From Chryseobacterium sp. 18061 (GTDB lineage: Bacteria > Pseudomonadota > Gammaproteobacteria > Enterobacterales > Enterobacteriaceae), in NCBI GenBank assembly GCA_902706205.1, contig CACSKA010000007.1:1-64000 (forward strand): a stretch of 64,000 bases of DNA, in the 5' to 3' direction. Below the pieces are notes generated by a model. The model saw nothing but the letters and a program-made list of their open reading frames with translations, had not been told where the DNA came from and did no database searches. Below, in pieces: positions 55,873 through 63,676 of this stretch (its first letter is position 1; every line of letters starts with the position of its first letter). Made by a program: the position numbers and the translations under genes.

Positions 55873-57441
55873 CTACGCCGCCTGAGTCTGTAACCTGAAC
55901 GACGCCATTGCTTCCATCAGTTCGCGGGACTGCTCTTCCAGCGAGCGGGTGGCGGCGGAAGACAGCTGCACCAGCGCCGCATTCTGCTGCGCGGTTTCAT
56001 CCATCTGAATCACCGCAATATTTACCTGCTCAATGCCACGACTCTGCTCCTGCGACGCGCTGGCAATTTCGCGCATCAGTTTAGTCATTCGCATCACTTC
56101 TGACGCAATTTCGTCCATCGTTTCCCCGGCCTGCTGCGCCAGCTCGCTGCCTTCACTGACGTGGGTTTGTGAATCACTGATCAGGGTGCGGATTTCTTTC
56201 GCTGCGTCGGCGCTGCGGCTCGCCAGATTACGCACTTCACCCGCCACCACTGCAAACCCACGCCCCTGTTCACCGGCGCGTGCCGCTTCGACAGACGCAT
56301 TCAGCGCCAGAATATTAGTCTGGAAGGCAATCCCGTCAATCACGCTAAGGATGTCACCGATGCGGCTGGAGCTGCCGGAAATATCGCGCATTTTCTCAAT
56401 GACATAACACACCATTTCGCTGCCGCGATCGGCGGTATCCGACACCGTTTTCGCCAGCTGATGTGCCTGCTCGGCGTTGTCGGCGTTCTGTTTCACCGTC
56501 GCAGTTATTTGCTCCATGCTCGCCGCCGTTTGCTCCAGCGAAGTCGCCGTGGATTCGGTGCGCTGCGCCAGATTATTGTTGCCCGCGGTCAGCTCGCGGC
56601 TGCCGATATCAATCTGCGAACTGGCATCGCGCACCCGCAGAACCGAACCCATCAGCGATTCACGCATTTCGCTTATCGCCGCGTTCAGACGGTTAATCTC
56701 CCGGCTGACCGGCGCATTGTCGCTGTGGGTCAGATTGCCCGCCGCCACCTGTTCGAGCTGCACAATCGCGGTGTTCAGCGGCTTGAGCAGCATGTTGCGC
56801 AGCGCCAGCCAGGCCAGCACAATCACGCCTGCAGTCAGCAGAATGGCGATAATCATCAACGTCATCACCCGGTTTTTACTCTTTTGGACCACGTTCACTT
56901 CGGCCTGCCCACGGCTGTCTACCCACGTCTGAAACGCCTGCATGTCGTTATCAAATTGGCGGGAAACCGGGATCAGATGATTTTCCAGCAGATCGTAATA
57001 GCTGTCTGCACTTTGCTGATTCAGTGCCGCCAGCATCGGCGTGATGCCCTGTTGGTTATAGGCGGCGTAGCTTTTTGCCACCTTCGCCAGCAGCTGCGCG
57101 CCCTGCTTATCGTCGATCGTCGAGGCAATCACGTCGGTCAGCGTTTTCTGCGCCGTCGTGACTTCACGATTGATGTTTTGTACCGATTTTGCCGCGTCGT
57201 CGAGCATCCCGATTTCCATCAACCGGACCGCCTGACCCGCTTCGTTCCGCGCGCGCAGAATAAGCGTATAGCCCTTGTTGAGCTGGACAAGTTGCTCACC
57301 CTGTAGGTGATTAATGCGCATGAGAGAAGACGAACTTTTGGTGAGTGCGTAAATACCCATGCCGCTGACCAGCAGCAGAAGAAGGGTCATCACGGCCAGT
57401 AAAGAAAGCAGGCCGGTACGGATTGAAAGCTTTTTCAGCAT
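55873..57441 (-). CDS. Methyl-accepting chemotaxis protein (TarH-type ligand domain)
   Basis: This 522-residue inner-membrane chemoreceptor has a first transmembrane helix (about 12-32) and a periplasmic four-helix bundle of the TarH type (about 33-190). A second helix (MTLMIIAILLTAGVIVLAWLAL), HAMP and a long signalling hairpin follow, with the tip IDGIAFQTNILALNASVEAARAGEQGRGFAVVAGEVR. The C-terminus (RLQTQAA) lacks the NWETF-type CheR/CheB docking peptide, so it would be a low-abundance-type receptor. It follows the galactofuranose transporter genes on the same strand. The ligand is unknown; interaction with the binding protein YtfQ is conceivable. Confidence 0.93.
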   Translation of the reverse strand: MLKKLSIRTGLLSLLAVMTLLLLLVSGMGIYALTKSSSSLMRINHLQGEQLVQLNKGYTLILRARNEAGQAVRLMEIGMLDDAAKSVQNINREVTTAQKTLTDVIASTIDDKQGAQLLAKVAKSYAAYNQQGITPMLAALNQQSADSYYDLLENHLIPVSRQFDNDMQAFQTWVDSRGQAEVNVVQKSKNRVMTLMIIAILLTAGVIVLAWLALRNMLLKPLNTAIVQLEQVAAGNLTHSDNAPVSREINRLNAAISEMRESLMGSVLRVRDASSQIDIGSRELTAGNNNLAQRTESTATSLEQTAASMEQITATVKQNADNAEQAHQLAKTVSDTADRGSEMVCYVIEKMRDISGSSSRIGDILSVIDGIAFQTNILALNASVEAARAGEQGRGFAVVAGEVRNLASRSADAAKEIRTLISDSQTHVSEGSELAQQAGETMDEIASEVMRMTKLMREIASASQEQSRGIEQVNIAVIQMDETAQQNAALVQLSSAATRSLEEQSRELMEAMASFRLQTQAA

Positions 57442-57444
57442 GAT

Positions 57445-57509
57445 GTCATTCCCGGTAGCAAAGAGACTTTTGGGCGTAAACAGACAGTATCGGCTGCTAC
57501 CGGAATGAC
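57445..57509 (-). promoter_or_regulatory. Inverted repeat covering the RBS of the chemoreceptor gene
   Basis: GTCATTCC(C)GGTAGCA (57445-57460) and TGCTACCGGAATGAC (57495-57509) are inverted copies matching over 15 bases with one bulged base. In the mRNA the distal arm contains the GGGAAT that would serve as ribosome binding site, three bases before the ATG, so a hairpin could mask translation. It could instead be a terminator for yjfF or a DNA operator. Confidence 0.65.
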
Positions 57510-57536
57510 TTTAGGGTTATCAGTAAATTCAGTATG

Positions 57537-58538
57537 TTATTGTTTTGTTATCGCCACCGGGATGCGGGTCACCGTCGAGCTCTGGCGGCTTTCCCACAGC
57601 ACGGTCAAGCCGCGTTGCAGGGCGATAAAGATGAACAGCAAAATACCGATGGCGATTTTGGTCCACCACGAACTGAGCGTGCCGTCGAAGTTGATGTAGG
57701 TCTGAATCAGCCCCTGAATGCCGACGCCAAACAGCGTGCCGAGCACCGTGCCCACGCCGCCGCTGAGTAGCGTGCCACCAATCACCACTGAGGCAATCGC
57801 ATCCAGCTCCACGCCCATTCCTGCCAGCGCGTAACCGGCTTGGGTGTAAACAGAGAAGACGATCCCGGCAAGCGTAGCCAGACCCGTCGACAGCATGTAA
57901 ATGCGGATAGTGGTACTGCGGGTAGAAATCCCCATCAGGTTGGCCGACACCGCGCTGCCTCCGATGGCATACACCTGATTACCGAAACGCGTGCGGTGAG
58001 CGACAAACATTCCCGCAACGACCACCAGCAGCATCAGCACACCCATGGCGCTCAGGCGCCCGCCGCCGGGGATCATCCACGCCATGTCTGATAGCGAATC
58101 GTAAATGGGGTGGTTAATCGGGATCGACTCTTCTGACACCAGATAACTGACGCCACGCAGGAAGAACATGCCGGCCAGGGTGATGATAAACGCCGGGATT
58201 TTCAGAGCATCAATCAGCAGGCCCATAAACGCACCGAACGCGCAGCCCATCAGGAGCACCAGTGGGAACGCCACCAGCGGTGATAATCCCCAGAAGCCGA
58301 TCGCCTTGGCGAGAAACACGCCGGTAAAGGCGATCACCGAGCCGACCGACAGATCGATCCCACCGGAGAGGATCACAAAGGTCATGCCGACGGCGATGAT
58401 CCCGAGAAAAGCGTTATCGGTGAGGATGTTGCAAATCACGCGAGTCGAGGCAAAAGCCGGGAACTGCGTCAGGCAATAGAGATAGCCGAGGATAAACACC
58501 CCGAGGGTGATCATCAGCGGCAAGTTACGTTTTATCAT
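57537..58538 (-). CDS. yjfF: Galactofuranose ABC transporter permease YjfF
   Basis: YjfF is one of two inner-membrane permease subunits of the YtfQRT-YjfF importer. The 333-residue protein (331 in E. coli) has about ten helices and the BPD_transp_2 signature GGIDLSVGSVIAFTGV and GVELDAIASVVIGGT. It overlaps ytfT by 14 bases. It is the last transporter gene, followed by the chemoreceptor. Confidence 0.96.
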   Translation of the reverse strand: MIKRNLPLMITLGVFILGYLYCLTQFPAFASTRVICNILTDNAFLGIIAVGMTFVILSGGIDLSVGSVIAFTGVFLAKAIGFWGLSPLVAFPLVLLMGCAFGAFMGLLIDALKIPAFIITLAGMFFLRGVSYLVSEESIPINHPIYDSLSDMAWMIPGGGRLSAMGVLMLLVVVAGMFVAHRTRFGNQVYAIGGSAVSANLMGISTRSTTIRIYMLSTGLATLAGIVFSVYTQAGYALAGMGVELDAIASVVIGGTLLSGGVGTVLGTLFGVGIQGLIQTYINFDGTLSSWWTKIAIGILLFIFIALQRGLTVLWESRQSSTVTRIPVAITKQ

Positions 58539-59547
58539 GGCCGCGCACTCCTTTCAGTAAGCTGATAAAGCGCGGCGACTGGACCACCAGCACGCACAGC
58601 ACCACCACCGCTTTCACCACCTGATTGAGCTCCGGCTGGAAACCCGACAGCAAAATCCCGGTATTCATGCCCTGGATAATCAACGCGCCAATCACCGACA
58701 GCAGCAGGTTAAAGCGGCCGCCCATCAGCGAACCGCCGCCAATCACCACGGCCAGAATGGCGTCCAGTTCCAGCCACAGCCCGGCGTTGTTGGCATCTGC
58801 CCCGCGAATATCTGCCGCGACAATCACCCCGGCAATGGCGGCACACACACCGCTCAAGACGTAGGTCAGCATCACCACGATGCGGGTATTCACCCCGGCG
58901 TTTTTCGCCGCGCGGATGTTAATCCCTACCGCTTCGATAAACATTCCCAGCGCCGTTTTACGGGTGAATAGCCAGAAGACCACCAGCGTAATCAGCGAGA
59001 TAATCACCGGCGTCGGGAACAGCAATAATTTGCCGCTACCAAACCAGGCGAGGGAATCCGAATCAAACGTCACGATTTGCCCGCCGGTGATCAACTGCGC
59101 CACGCCGCGCCCGGCCACCATTAAAATCAGCGTCGCGACAAACGGTTGGATCTTAAGAATGGCAACCAGAATGCCGTTCCACAGCCCGGCCAGTACGCCT
59201 GTCGCCAGCGACGCCAACAGCACCATTGGCAAACTGTGCCCGGCAACTTCCATCGATGCCGCCGTAGCCCCAGCAATCGCCATCACTGCGCCGACCGACA
59301 AGTCTATGCCGCCGGTGGCAATCACCAGCGTCATACCGATTGCCAAGAGCGCCACCGGAGCCGCGCGGTTAAGAATGTCTATTGGGCTGCCGAACAGGCG
59401 ACCGTCCTGTAATATCACCTGGAAAAAATGTGGCGAAACAATGCTGTCGACCACCAATACCAGGATCAATGCCGCGATTTGCGGCATGCCCGTGGGCCAA
59501 CGGAAACGGCGTTTTGGCCGTTCAGTTTGAGGAAGAGATTGTGGCAT
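58525..59547 (-). CDS. ytfT: Galactofuranose ABC transporter permease YtfT
   Basis: YtfT pairs with YjfF to form the channel. The 340-residue protein has the same family motifs (GGIDLSVGAVMAIAGATAA and LWLELDAILAVVIGGGSLMGG). ATG 59547 (MPQSLPQTERPK) is the family start, 13 bp after the ytfR stop; the upstream in-frame extension would overlap ytfR. Confidence 0.96.
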   Translation of the reverse strand: MPQSLPQTERPKRRFRWPTGMPQIAALILVLVVDSIVSPHFFQVILQDGRLFGSPIDILNRAAPVALLAIGMTLVIATGGIDLSVGAVMAIAGATAASMEVAGHSLPMVLLASLATGVLAGLWNGILVAILKIQPFVATLILMVAGRGVAQLITGGQIVTFDSDSLAWFGSGKLLLFPTPVIISLITLVVFWLFTRKTALGMFIEAVGINIRAAKNAGVNTRIVVMLTYVLSGVCAAIAGVIVAADIRGADANNAGLWLELDAILAVVIGGGSLMGGRFNLLLSVIGALIIQGMNTGILLSGFQPELNQVVKAVVVLCVLVVQSPRFISLLKGVRGHDKT

Positions 59548-59560
59548 CACGTCGTACTCC

Positions 59561-61066
59561 TTATGCCGCAATTGCATTCATGATCGCCGGAACCGACAGC
59601 GCATCCAGCGGGATCTCTGCTACCTGTTTCCGATCGCGTAAAATAATGACCCGATCCGCATAGCCCACCAGCTCTTCCAACTCCGACGAAATGACCAGCA
59701 GCGCGAGGCCATCGGCACACAGCGTTTCGATCAGACGAATGATCTCCGCATGTGCACCGACGTCGATCCCGCGCGTGGGTTCGTCGAGGATCAGGAACTG
59801 CGGGCGCGTCAGCAGCCAGCGTGACAACAAGACCTTTTGCTGGTTGCCGCCAGAAAGAAACTCGATCGGCTGCTCCGCACTGGGCGTGCGGATCCCCAGT
59901 TGCCGAATGAAGCGTTCGGCAATCTCATTTTGTTCACGACGCGGAATTGGCCGCAGCCAGCCACGTTGGGCCTGGAGCGCCAGAATGATGTTTTCGCGCA
60001 CCGAAGCAGCGGCGATAATGCCGTCGGTTTTCCTGTCTTCCGGGCAAAAACCAATGCCAAGACACGAGGCCTGATGCGGGGATCGCAGCGTTTGCGGCTT
60101 GCCTTTGATTTCCGCGCTGCCGCTGTCGGACGGTTTGATGCCGAATATGACTTCTGCGGTTTCGGTGCGCCCGGAGCCGAGCAGCCCAGCCAGGCCAACA
60201 ATTTCACCAGGGCGTACCTGCAAATCGAACGGTTCAATGACGCCTTTTTTGCCATAGCCTTTAAACGCCGCCACCGGTTTGTCGCTCAGCAGCGTACGGC
60301 CCGCGCGTTGCAGGGCGTTGTTGTCCAGCTCGCGGCCGAGCATCATTTTGATCAGCTCAATTTGCGGCAATTCTTTGGTTTCTTTGCAGCCGACAAAACT
60401 GCCGTTGCGCAGCACCGTGATGCGGTCGCTGACCTGATAAACCTGATCGAGAAAATGGGTGACGAAAATTAGGCTGACGCCCTGATCGCGCAGCTGGCGC
60501 ATCAGAGTGAACAGCATTTCCACTTCCTGGGTATCGAGGCTAGCGGTCGGTTCATCAAGGATAAGCACTCTGGCCGATAAATCGATGGCGCGGCAAATCG
60601 CGACGATTTGCTGCATCGCCACCGAAAAGCGGTTCAGCGGTTCGCGGACGTCGAGGGAAAAGCCGTAAGAGGCCATCAGCGCGGTAGCGCGCTTTTCCAT
60701 CTCTTTACGTTGCAGTAAACCGAATCGCCGTGGTTCGCGGCCAATAAACAGATTGTCCGCCACCGACATGTTGGGCAGCAGGTTTACTTCCTGATACACC
60801 GTGCCGATGCCCAGCTGTTGGGCGTGGGCGGTGTTTTTTGGCGAGATAGTGTCGCCTTCCAGCCAGATAGTGCCGCGATCGGCGTGATAAACACCGGTCA
60901 GCGCTTTAATGAGGGTCGATTTTCCGGCGCCGTTTTCGCCGAGAAGGGCCATGATTTCGCCGCGACGCAGGCTGAAATCCACGTTATCCAGCGCTTTCAC
61001 ACCGGGGAAAAATTTACTCAAGCCTTCCGTGCGCAAAATATCCTGGTTATGGGTTACGTCAGTCAT
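59561..61066 (-). CDS. ytfR: Galactofuranose ABC transporter ATPase YtfR
   Basis: YtfR is the energising subunit with two ATPase halves. The first has GENGAGKST (about 44-52), FSVAMQQ as a degenerate signature and LILDEPTASLD; the second has GLLGSGRTET in place of a Walker A and LSGGNQQK, LILDEPTRGIDVG. The 501 residues match RbsA/MglA-type sugar ATPases. The start at 61066 (MTDVTHNQ) is the family start. Confidence 0.96.
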   Translation of the reverse strand: MTDVTHNQDILRTEGLSKFFPGVKALDNVDFSLRRGEIMALLGENGAGKSTLIKALTGVYHADRGTIWLEGDTISPKNTAHAQQLGIGTVYQEVNLLPNMSVADNLFIGREPRRFGLLQRKEMEKRATALMASYGFSLDVREPLNRFSVAMQQIVAICRAIDLSARVLILDEPTASLDTQEVEMLFTLMRQLRDQGVSLIFVTHFLDQVYQVSDRITVLRNGSFVGCKETKELPQIELIKMMLGRELDNNALQRAGRTLLSDKPVAAFKGYGKKGVIEPFDLQVRPGEIVGLAGLLGSGRTETAEVIFGIKPSDSGSAEIKGKPQTLRSPHQASCLGIGFCPEDRKTDGIIAAASVRENIILALQAQRGWLRPIPRREQNEIAERFIRQLGIRTPSAEQPIEFLSGGNQQKVLLSRWLLTRPQFLILDEPTRGIDVGAHAEIIRLIETLCADGLALLVISSELEELVGYADRVIILRDRKQVAEIPLDALSVPAIMNAIAA

Positions 61067-61084
61067 TATCAGTCCCCTGAAAAT

Positions 61085-61275
61085 GCCCTTCACCCCAACC
61101 CGCTCCCGAAAAAGGAGATGAAACACGCGGTGTTAACCGGCTTCATCTCCCCTCAAGGGAAAGGATTAGGGCGAAGGAAAACAAGCTACGGTGTCGACTG
61201 CACCCTCAACCCCAGCCCTCTCCCCGCGGGAGAGGGAGAACAACAAACTGCGCAGAGCAGCGAGGATGAGGGGGA
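61085..61275. repeat. Palindromic repeats between ytfQ and ytfR
   Basis: The 216-bp gap holds an inverted pair CTTCATCTCC.../GGAGATGAA (near 61113-61150) and CCCTCTCCCCGCGGGAGAGGG (near 61218-61238), related to the repeats at 44.3 and 55.6 kb. Such stems often separate the highly expressed binding-protein message from the rest of an ABC operon. Confidence 0.72.
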
Positions 61276-61282
61276 ATACAAC

Positions 61283-62239
61283 TCAATAGCCCATGTCTTT
61301 TTTCTTATCCAGCTGCGCTTGAGCGCTGTCTTTCAGGTAAAGCTGCGAGTGGGTCAGCGTCAGCTTCGGTGGCATGGTGCCGTCTTTCTTGAACTTCTCA
61401 AGTGCATCAAACGCCGGGCCCGCCATGTTTGGCGTCAGCTCAACGTTGGCGTTGGCTTCGTCGGCCAGCATCGCTTTATAGATATCCGGCACGCCGTCGA
61501 TAGAGCCGGTCAGGATATCTTTGCCCGGTTTCAGGCCCGCTTCTTTGATGGCCTGAATGGCACCGATCGCCATGTCATCGTTATGGGCGTAAACCATGCA
61601 GATGTTTTTGCCGTTATTTTCCGCTTTGATGAAGCTTTCCATGACTTCTTTACCTTTGCTGCGGGTAAAGTCGCCGGACTGAGAACGAATGATTTTGATG
61701 TTTGGCGCTTTCGCCACGGCTTCTGCAAAGCCTTTCTTACGATCGATAGCCACGCTCGCCCCGACCGTACCCTGCAATTCCACGACGTTACACGGTTTGC
61801 CGGCTTCGGTTTTCACCAGCCAGTCGCCAATCAGCTTGCCTTCCAGCACGTTGTCAGCCGTCACGGTGGTCATGTAGAGCGACTTGTCTTTCACATCAAT
61901 GGAACGGTCGAGCAGGAATACCGGGATTTTTGCCTGTTTCGCTTCTTTCAGCACCGGCTCCCAGCCCGTTGCCACCACCGGCGCGATGAAAATTGCATCC
62001 ACGCCTTGGGCGATAAATGAACGTACTGCCTTGATTTGGTTTTCTTGTTTTTGCTGACCATCAGCAATTTTCAAGGTGATGCCGCGTTTTTCAGCTTCAC
62101 TCTTGGCCACGCTGGTTTCAGCAGCACGCCAGCCGGATTCCGACCCGACCTGCGAAAATCCTACGGTTAAAGGGGCAGCCATCGCCATAGACGACATGGC
62201 TGCAGAAACAGCCGAGACAAGAAGTAAGCGCTTCCACAT
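61283..62239 (-). CDS. ytfQ: Galactofuranose-binding periplasmic protein YtfQ
   Basis: YtfQ delivers galactofuranose to the YtfRT-YjfF importer. The 318-residue precursor has a signal peptide (MWKRLLLVSAVSAAMSSMAMA) and a peripla_BP_4 fold (TVGFSQVGSESGWRAAE, VVELQGTVGAS, GSIDGVPDIYKAML). Length equals E. coli. The start codon overlaps a GalR/GalS-like operator, and a second identical site lies 257 bp upstream. Confidence 0.96.
   Translation of the reverse strand: MWKRLLLVSAVSAAMSSMAMAAPLTVGFSQVGSESGWRAAETSVAKSEAEKRGITLKIADGQQKQENQIKAVRSFIAQGVDAIFIAPVVATGWEPVLKEAKQAKIPVFLLDRSIDVKDKSLYMTTVTADNVLEGKLIGDWLVKTEAGKPCNVVELQGTVGASVAIDRKKGFAEAVAKAPNIKIIRSQSGDFTRSKGKEVMESFIKAENNGKNICMVYAHNDDMAIGAIQAIKEAGLKPGKDILTGSIDGVPDIYKAMLADEANANVELTPNMAGPAFDALEKFKKDGTMPPKLTLTHSQLYLKDSAQAQLDKKKDMGY
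62222..62237 (-). promoter_or_regulatory. Internal GalR/GalS-like operator at the ytfQ start codon
   Basis: AAGTAAGCGCTTCCAC (62222-62237) matches the GalR/GalS consensus GTGNAANCGNTTNCAC at ten of twelve fixed bases and overlaps codons 1-6 of ytfQ. The 15-mer GTAAGCGCTTCCACA (62224-62238) is repeated exactly at 62481-62495. Confidence 0.6.
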
Positions 62240-62279
62240 AAAGGTATCCTCTTCGGGTTATTATCTGTTTACTCATCAT

Positions 62280-62392
62280 ATTTCGAGCGGCATGTGCGTT
62301 GGCCGCACTCCCTCACCCCAACCGCTTACTCTAGTAAGCAGCTGGGCATCACTCACTCGCCGCCTTCCTGCAACTCGAACTATTTAGGGTAC
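62280..62392. repeat. ERIC element in the ytfQ upstream region
   Basis: Read on the minus strand: TTCGAGTTGCAGGAAGGCGGC, a core GCTTACTAGAGTAAGC, then GGTTGGGGTGAGGGAG and GCGGCCAACGCACATGCCGCTCGAAATATGATG. This has the ERIC arrangement with a slightly altered loop. It lies between the two GalR-like sites. Confidence 0.85.
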
Positions 62393-62431
62393 AAAATAGT
62401 CATCTGCCGAAAAACTATAGACAATGGGAAA

Positions 62432-62494
62432 TGTAACGTGATGCGTTACATCACACTTCCAAAAAGAGAAAGGGTAATTTGTAAGCGCTTCCAC
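62432..62494 (-). promoter_or_regulatory. Upstream palindrome and distal GalR/GalS-like operator of ytfQ
   Basis: TGTAACGTGATGCGTTACA (62432-62450) is a perfect seven-base inverted repeat with a five-base spacer. TTGTAAGCGCTTCCAC (62479-62494) matches the GalR/GalS consensus at eleven of twelve fixed bases. The 417-bp gap between ytfQ and ppa contains these sites, the ERIC element and the ppa promoter, and no gene that I can see. Confidence 0.62.
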
Positions 62495-62590
62495 AAACTT
62501 ATTCATGAAGTGGCTGGGTTTATGGATTTATCACCTGGTTAAAGGCTCTGAAAAACGGTCTGAAGGCCTTCTGCGGCTGAAAAGAAGCGG

Positions 62591-62618
62591 AGACATTTAC
62601 CTCGAGTTGGCTATAATA
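62591..62618 (+). promoter_or_regulatory. Promoter of ppa
   Basis: TATAAT at 62613-62618 has GAGACA 16 bp upstream (62591-62596). The start would fall about 30 bp before the ppa ATG. Confidence 0.6.
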
Positions 62619-62656
62619 CCGGGCACTTGAATGACACCAGATTAAAGGAAAAAGAC

Positions 62657-63184
62657 ATGAGCTTACTCAACGTCCCTGCGGGCAAAGACTTGCCAGAAGA
62701 CATCTACGTTGTTATCGAAATTCCAGCCAACGCTGATCCTATCAAATATGAAATTGATAAAGACACCGGCGCGCTGTTCGTTGACCGTTTCATGTCTACC
62801 GCGATGTTCTATCCGTGCAACTACGGTTACATCAACCACACCCTGTCTCTGGACGGTGACCCGGTTGACGTACTGGTCCCAACGCCATACCCACTGCAGC
62901 CGGGTTCTGTGATCCGTTGCCGTCCAGTTGGCGTTCTGAAAATGACCGACGAAGCCGGTGAAGATGCGAAACTGGTTGCGGTACCGCACACCAAACTGAG
63001 CAAAGAATATGATCACATCAAAGATGTGAACGACCTGCCAGAACTGCTGAAAGCGCAGATCTCCCACTTCTTCGAGCAGTACAAAGCGCTCGAGAAAGGC
63101 AAATGGGTTAAAGTTGAAGGCTGGGATAACGCTGAAGCTGCGAAAGCAGAAATCATCGCCTCCTTCGAACGCGCTAAGAAATAA
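62657..63184 (+). CDS. ppa: Inorganic pyrophosphatase
   Basis: Ppa hydrolyses pyrophosphate to phosphate and drives biosynthetic reactions. The 175-residue family I enzyme has the signature [10 protein letters not shown] (Asp cluster binding Mg2+) near residue 65 and [20 protein letters not shown] 62657 follows AAAGGAAAA; the upstream in-frame ATG at 62627 lies too close to the -10. Confidence 0.98.
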   Translation: MSLLNVPAGKDLPEDIYVVIEIPANADPIKYEIDKDTGALFVDRFMSTAMFYPCNYGYINHTLSLDGDPVDVLVPTPYPLQPGSVIRCRPVGVLKMTDEAGEDAKLVAVPHTKLSKEYDHIKDVNDLPELLKAQISHFFEQYKALEKGKWVKVEGWDNAEAAKAEIIASFERAKK

Positions 63185-63205
63185 TTCTTAGCGTCGTGAA
63201 GCAAG

Positions 63206-63229
63206 ACACCGCCTACGGGCGGTGTTTTT
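63206..63229 (+). terminator. Terminator after ppa
   Basis: ACACCGCC-TACG-GGCGGTGT (63206-63225) runs into a five-T tract, 21 bp past the ppa stop. Confidence 0.92.
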
Positions 63230-63294
63230 GTTTGTACGTTTCAGAAAAGAGATGAAATGTCGAAAATGATGCAGGAATTTCTTCAGAAGGGTGC

Positions 63295-63326
63295 AAAAAA
63301 TAACGCCACCCGAGGGTGGCGTTATT
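63295..63326 (-). terminator. Terminator after ytfP
   Basis: On the minus strand AATAACGCCACCC/GGGTGGCGTTATT (63299-63326) is followed by a T run at 63300-63295, immediately after the ytfP stop. Confidence 0.9.
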
Positions 63327-63329
63327 CAT

Positions 63330-63674
63330 TCAGAACTTATCTTTGTCCAGCCAGTTGCCGGTTTCTATACGAATGAATCCGGTCACCGGACGCTGGTAGA
63401 CGTACATCCACGCGCTACCGTACGGTGTCTGGATTAAATGGCGTGCGTACTCACCGCCTTTAGTGCGCAGCGCATCAAGCTCGGCGAGCGTCGAGGCGTC
63501 GATACGATACACTTCACCCGCTACAGTCCCGTCGCCGGGTACCGCGCCTGGATAGTGGCCCAGGCTGTAGAGCTGATAGTTATCGACGCTATGATCGCCC
63601 AGCCACTGAGCGTTGGTCATCCAGTGGCTGTTGCCTTGTTTGCGCCGTAAACTGCCGTAAACAAATATTCGCAT
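63330..63674 (-). CDS. ytfP: YtfP, gamma-glutamylcyclotransferase-family protein
   Basis: This 114-residue protein has the GGCT/AIG2 fold. MRIFVYGSLRRKQGN contains the YGSL substrate loop, and the acid residue likely lies in the EVYRIDASTLAELDALRT segment. Enzymatic activity of YtfP is not established. It starts 2 bp after the tamB stop, so it is the last gene of the tamA-tamB-ytfP operon. Confidence 0.93.
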   Translation of the reverse strand: MRIFVYGSLRRKQGNSHWMTNAQWLGDHSVDNYQLYSLGHYPGAVPGDGTVAGEVYRIDASTLAELDALRTKGGEYARHLIQTPYGSAWMYVYQRPVTGFIRIETGNWLDKDKF

Positions 63675-63676
63675 TG

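Noticed and set aside
62432..62450. TGTAACGTGATGCGTTACATCACA region as a CRP site for ytfQ
   Set aside because: The TGTGA and TCAC(A/G) arms are separated by eight bases instead of six, so the match fails on spacing. It is kept only as a palindrome.
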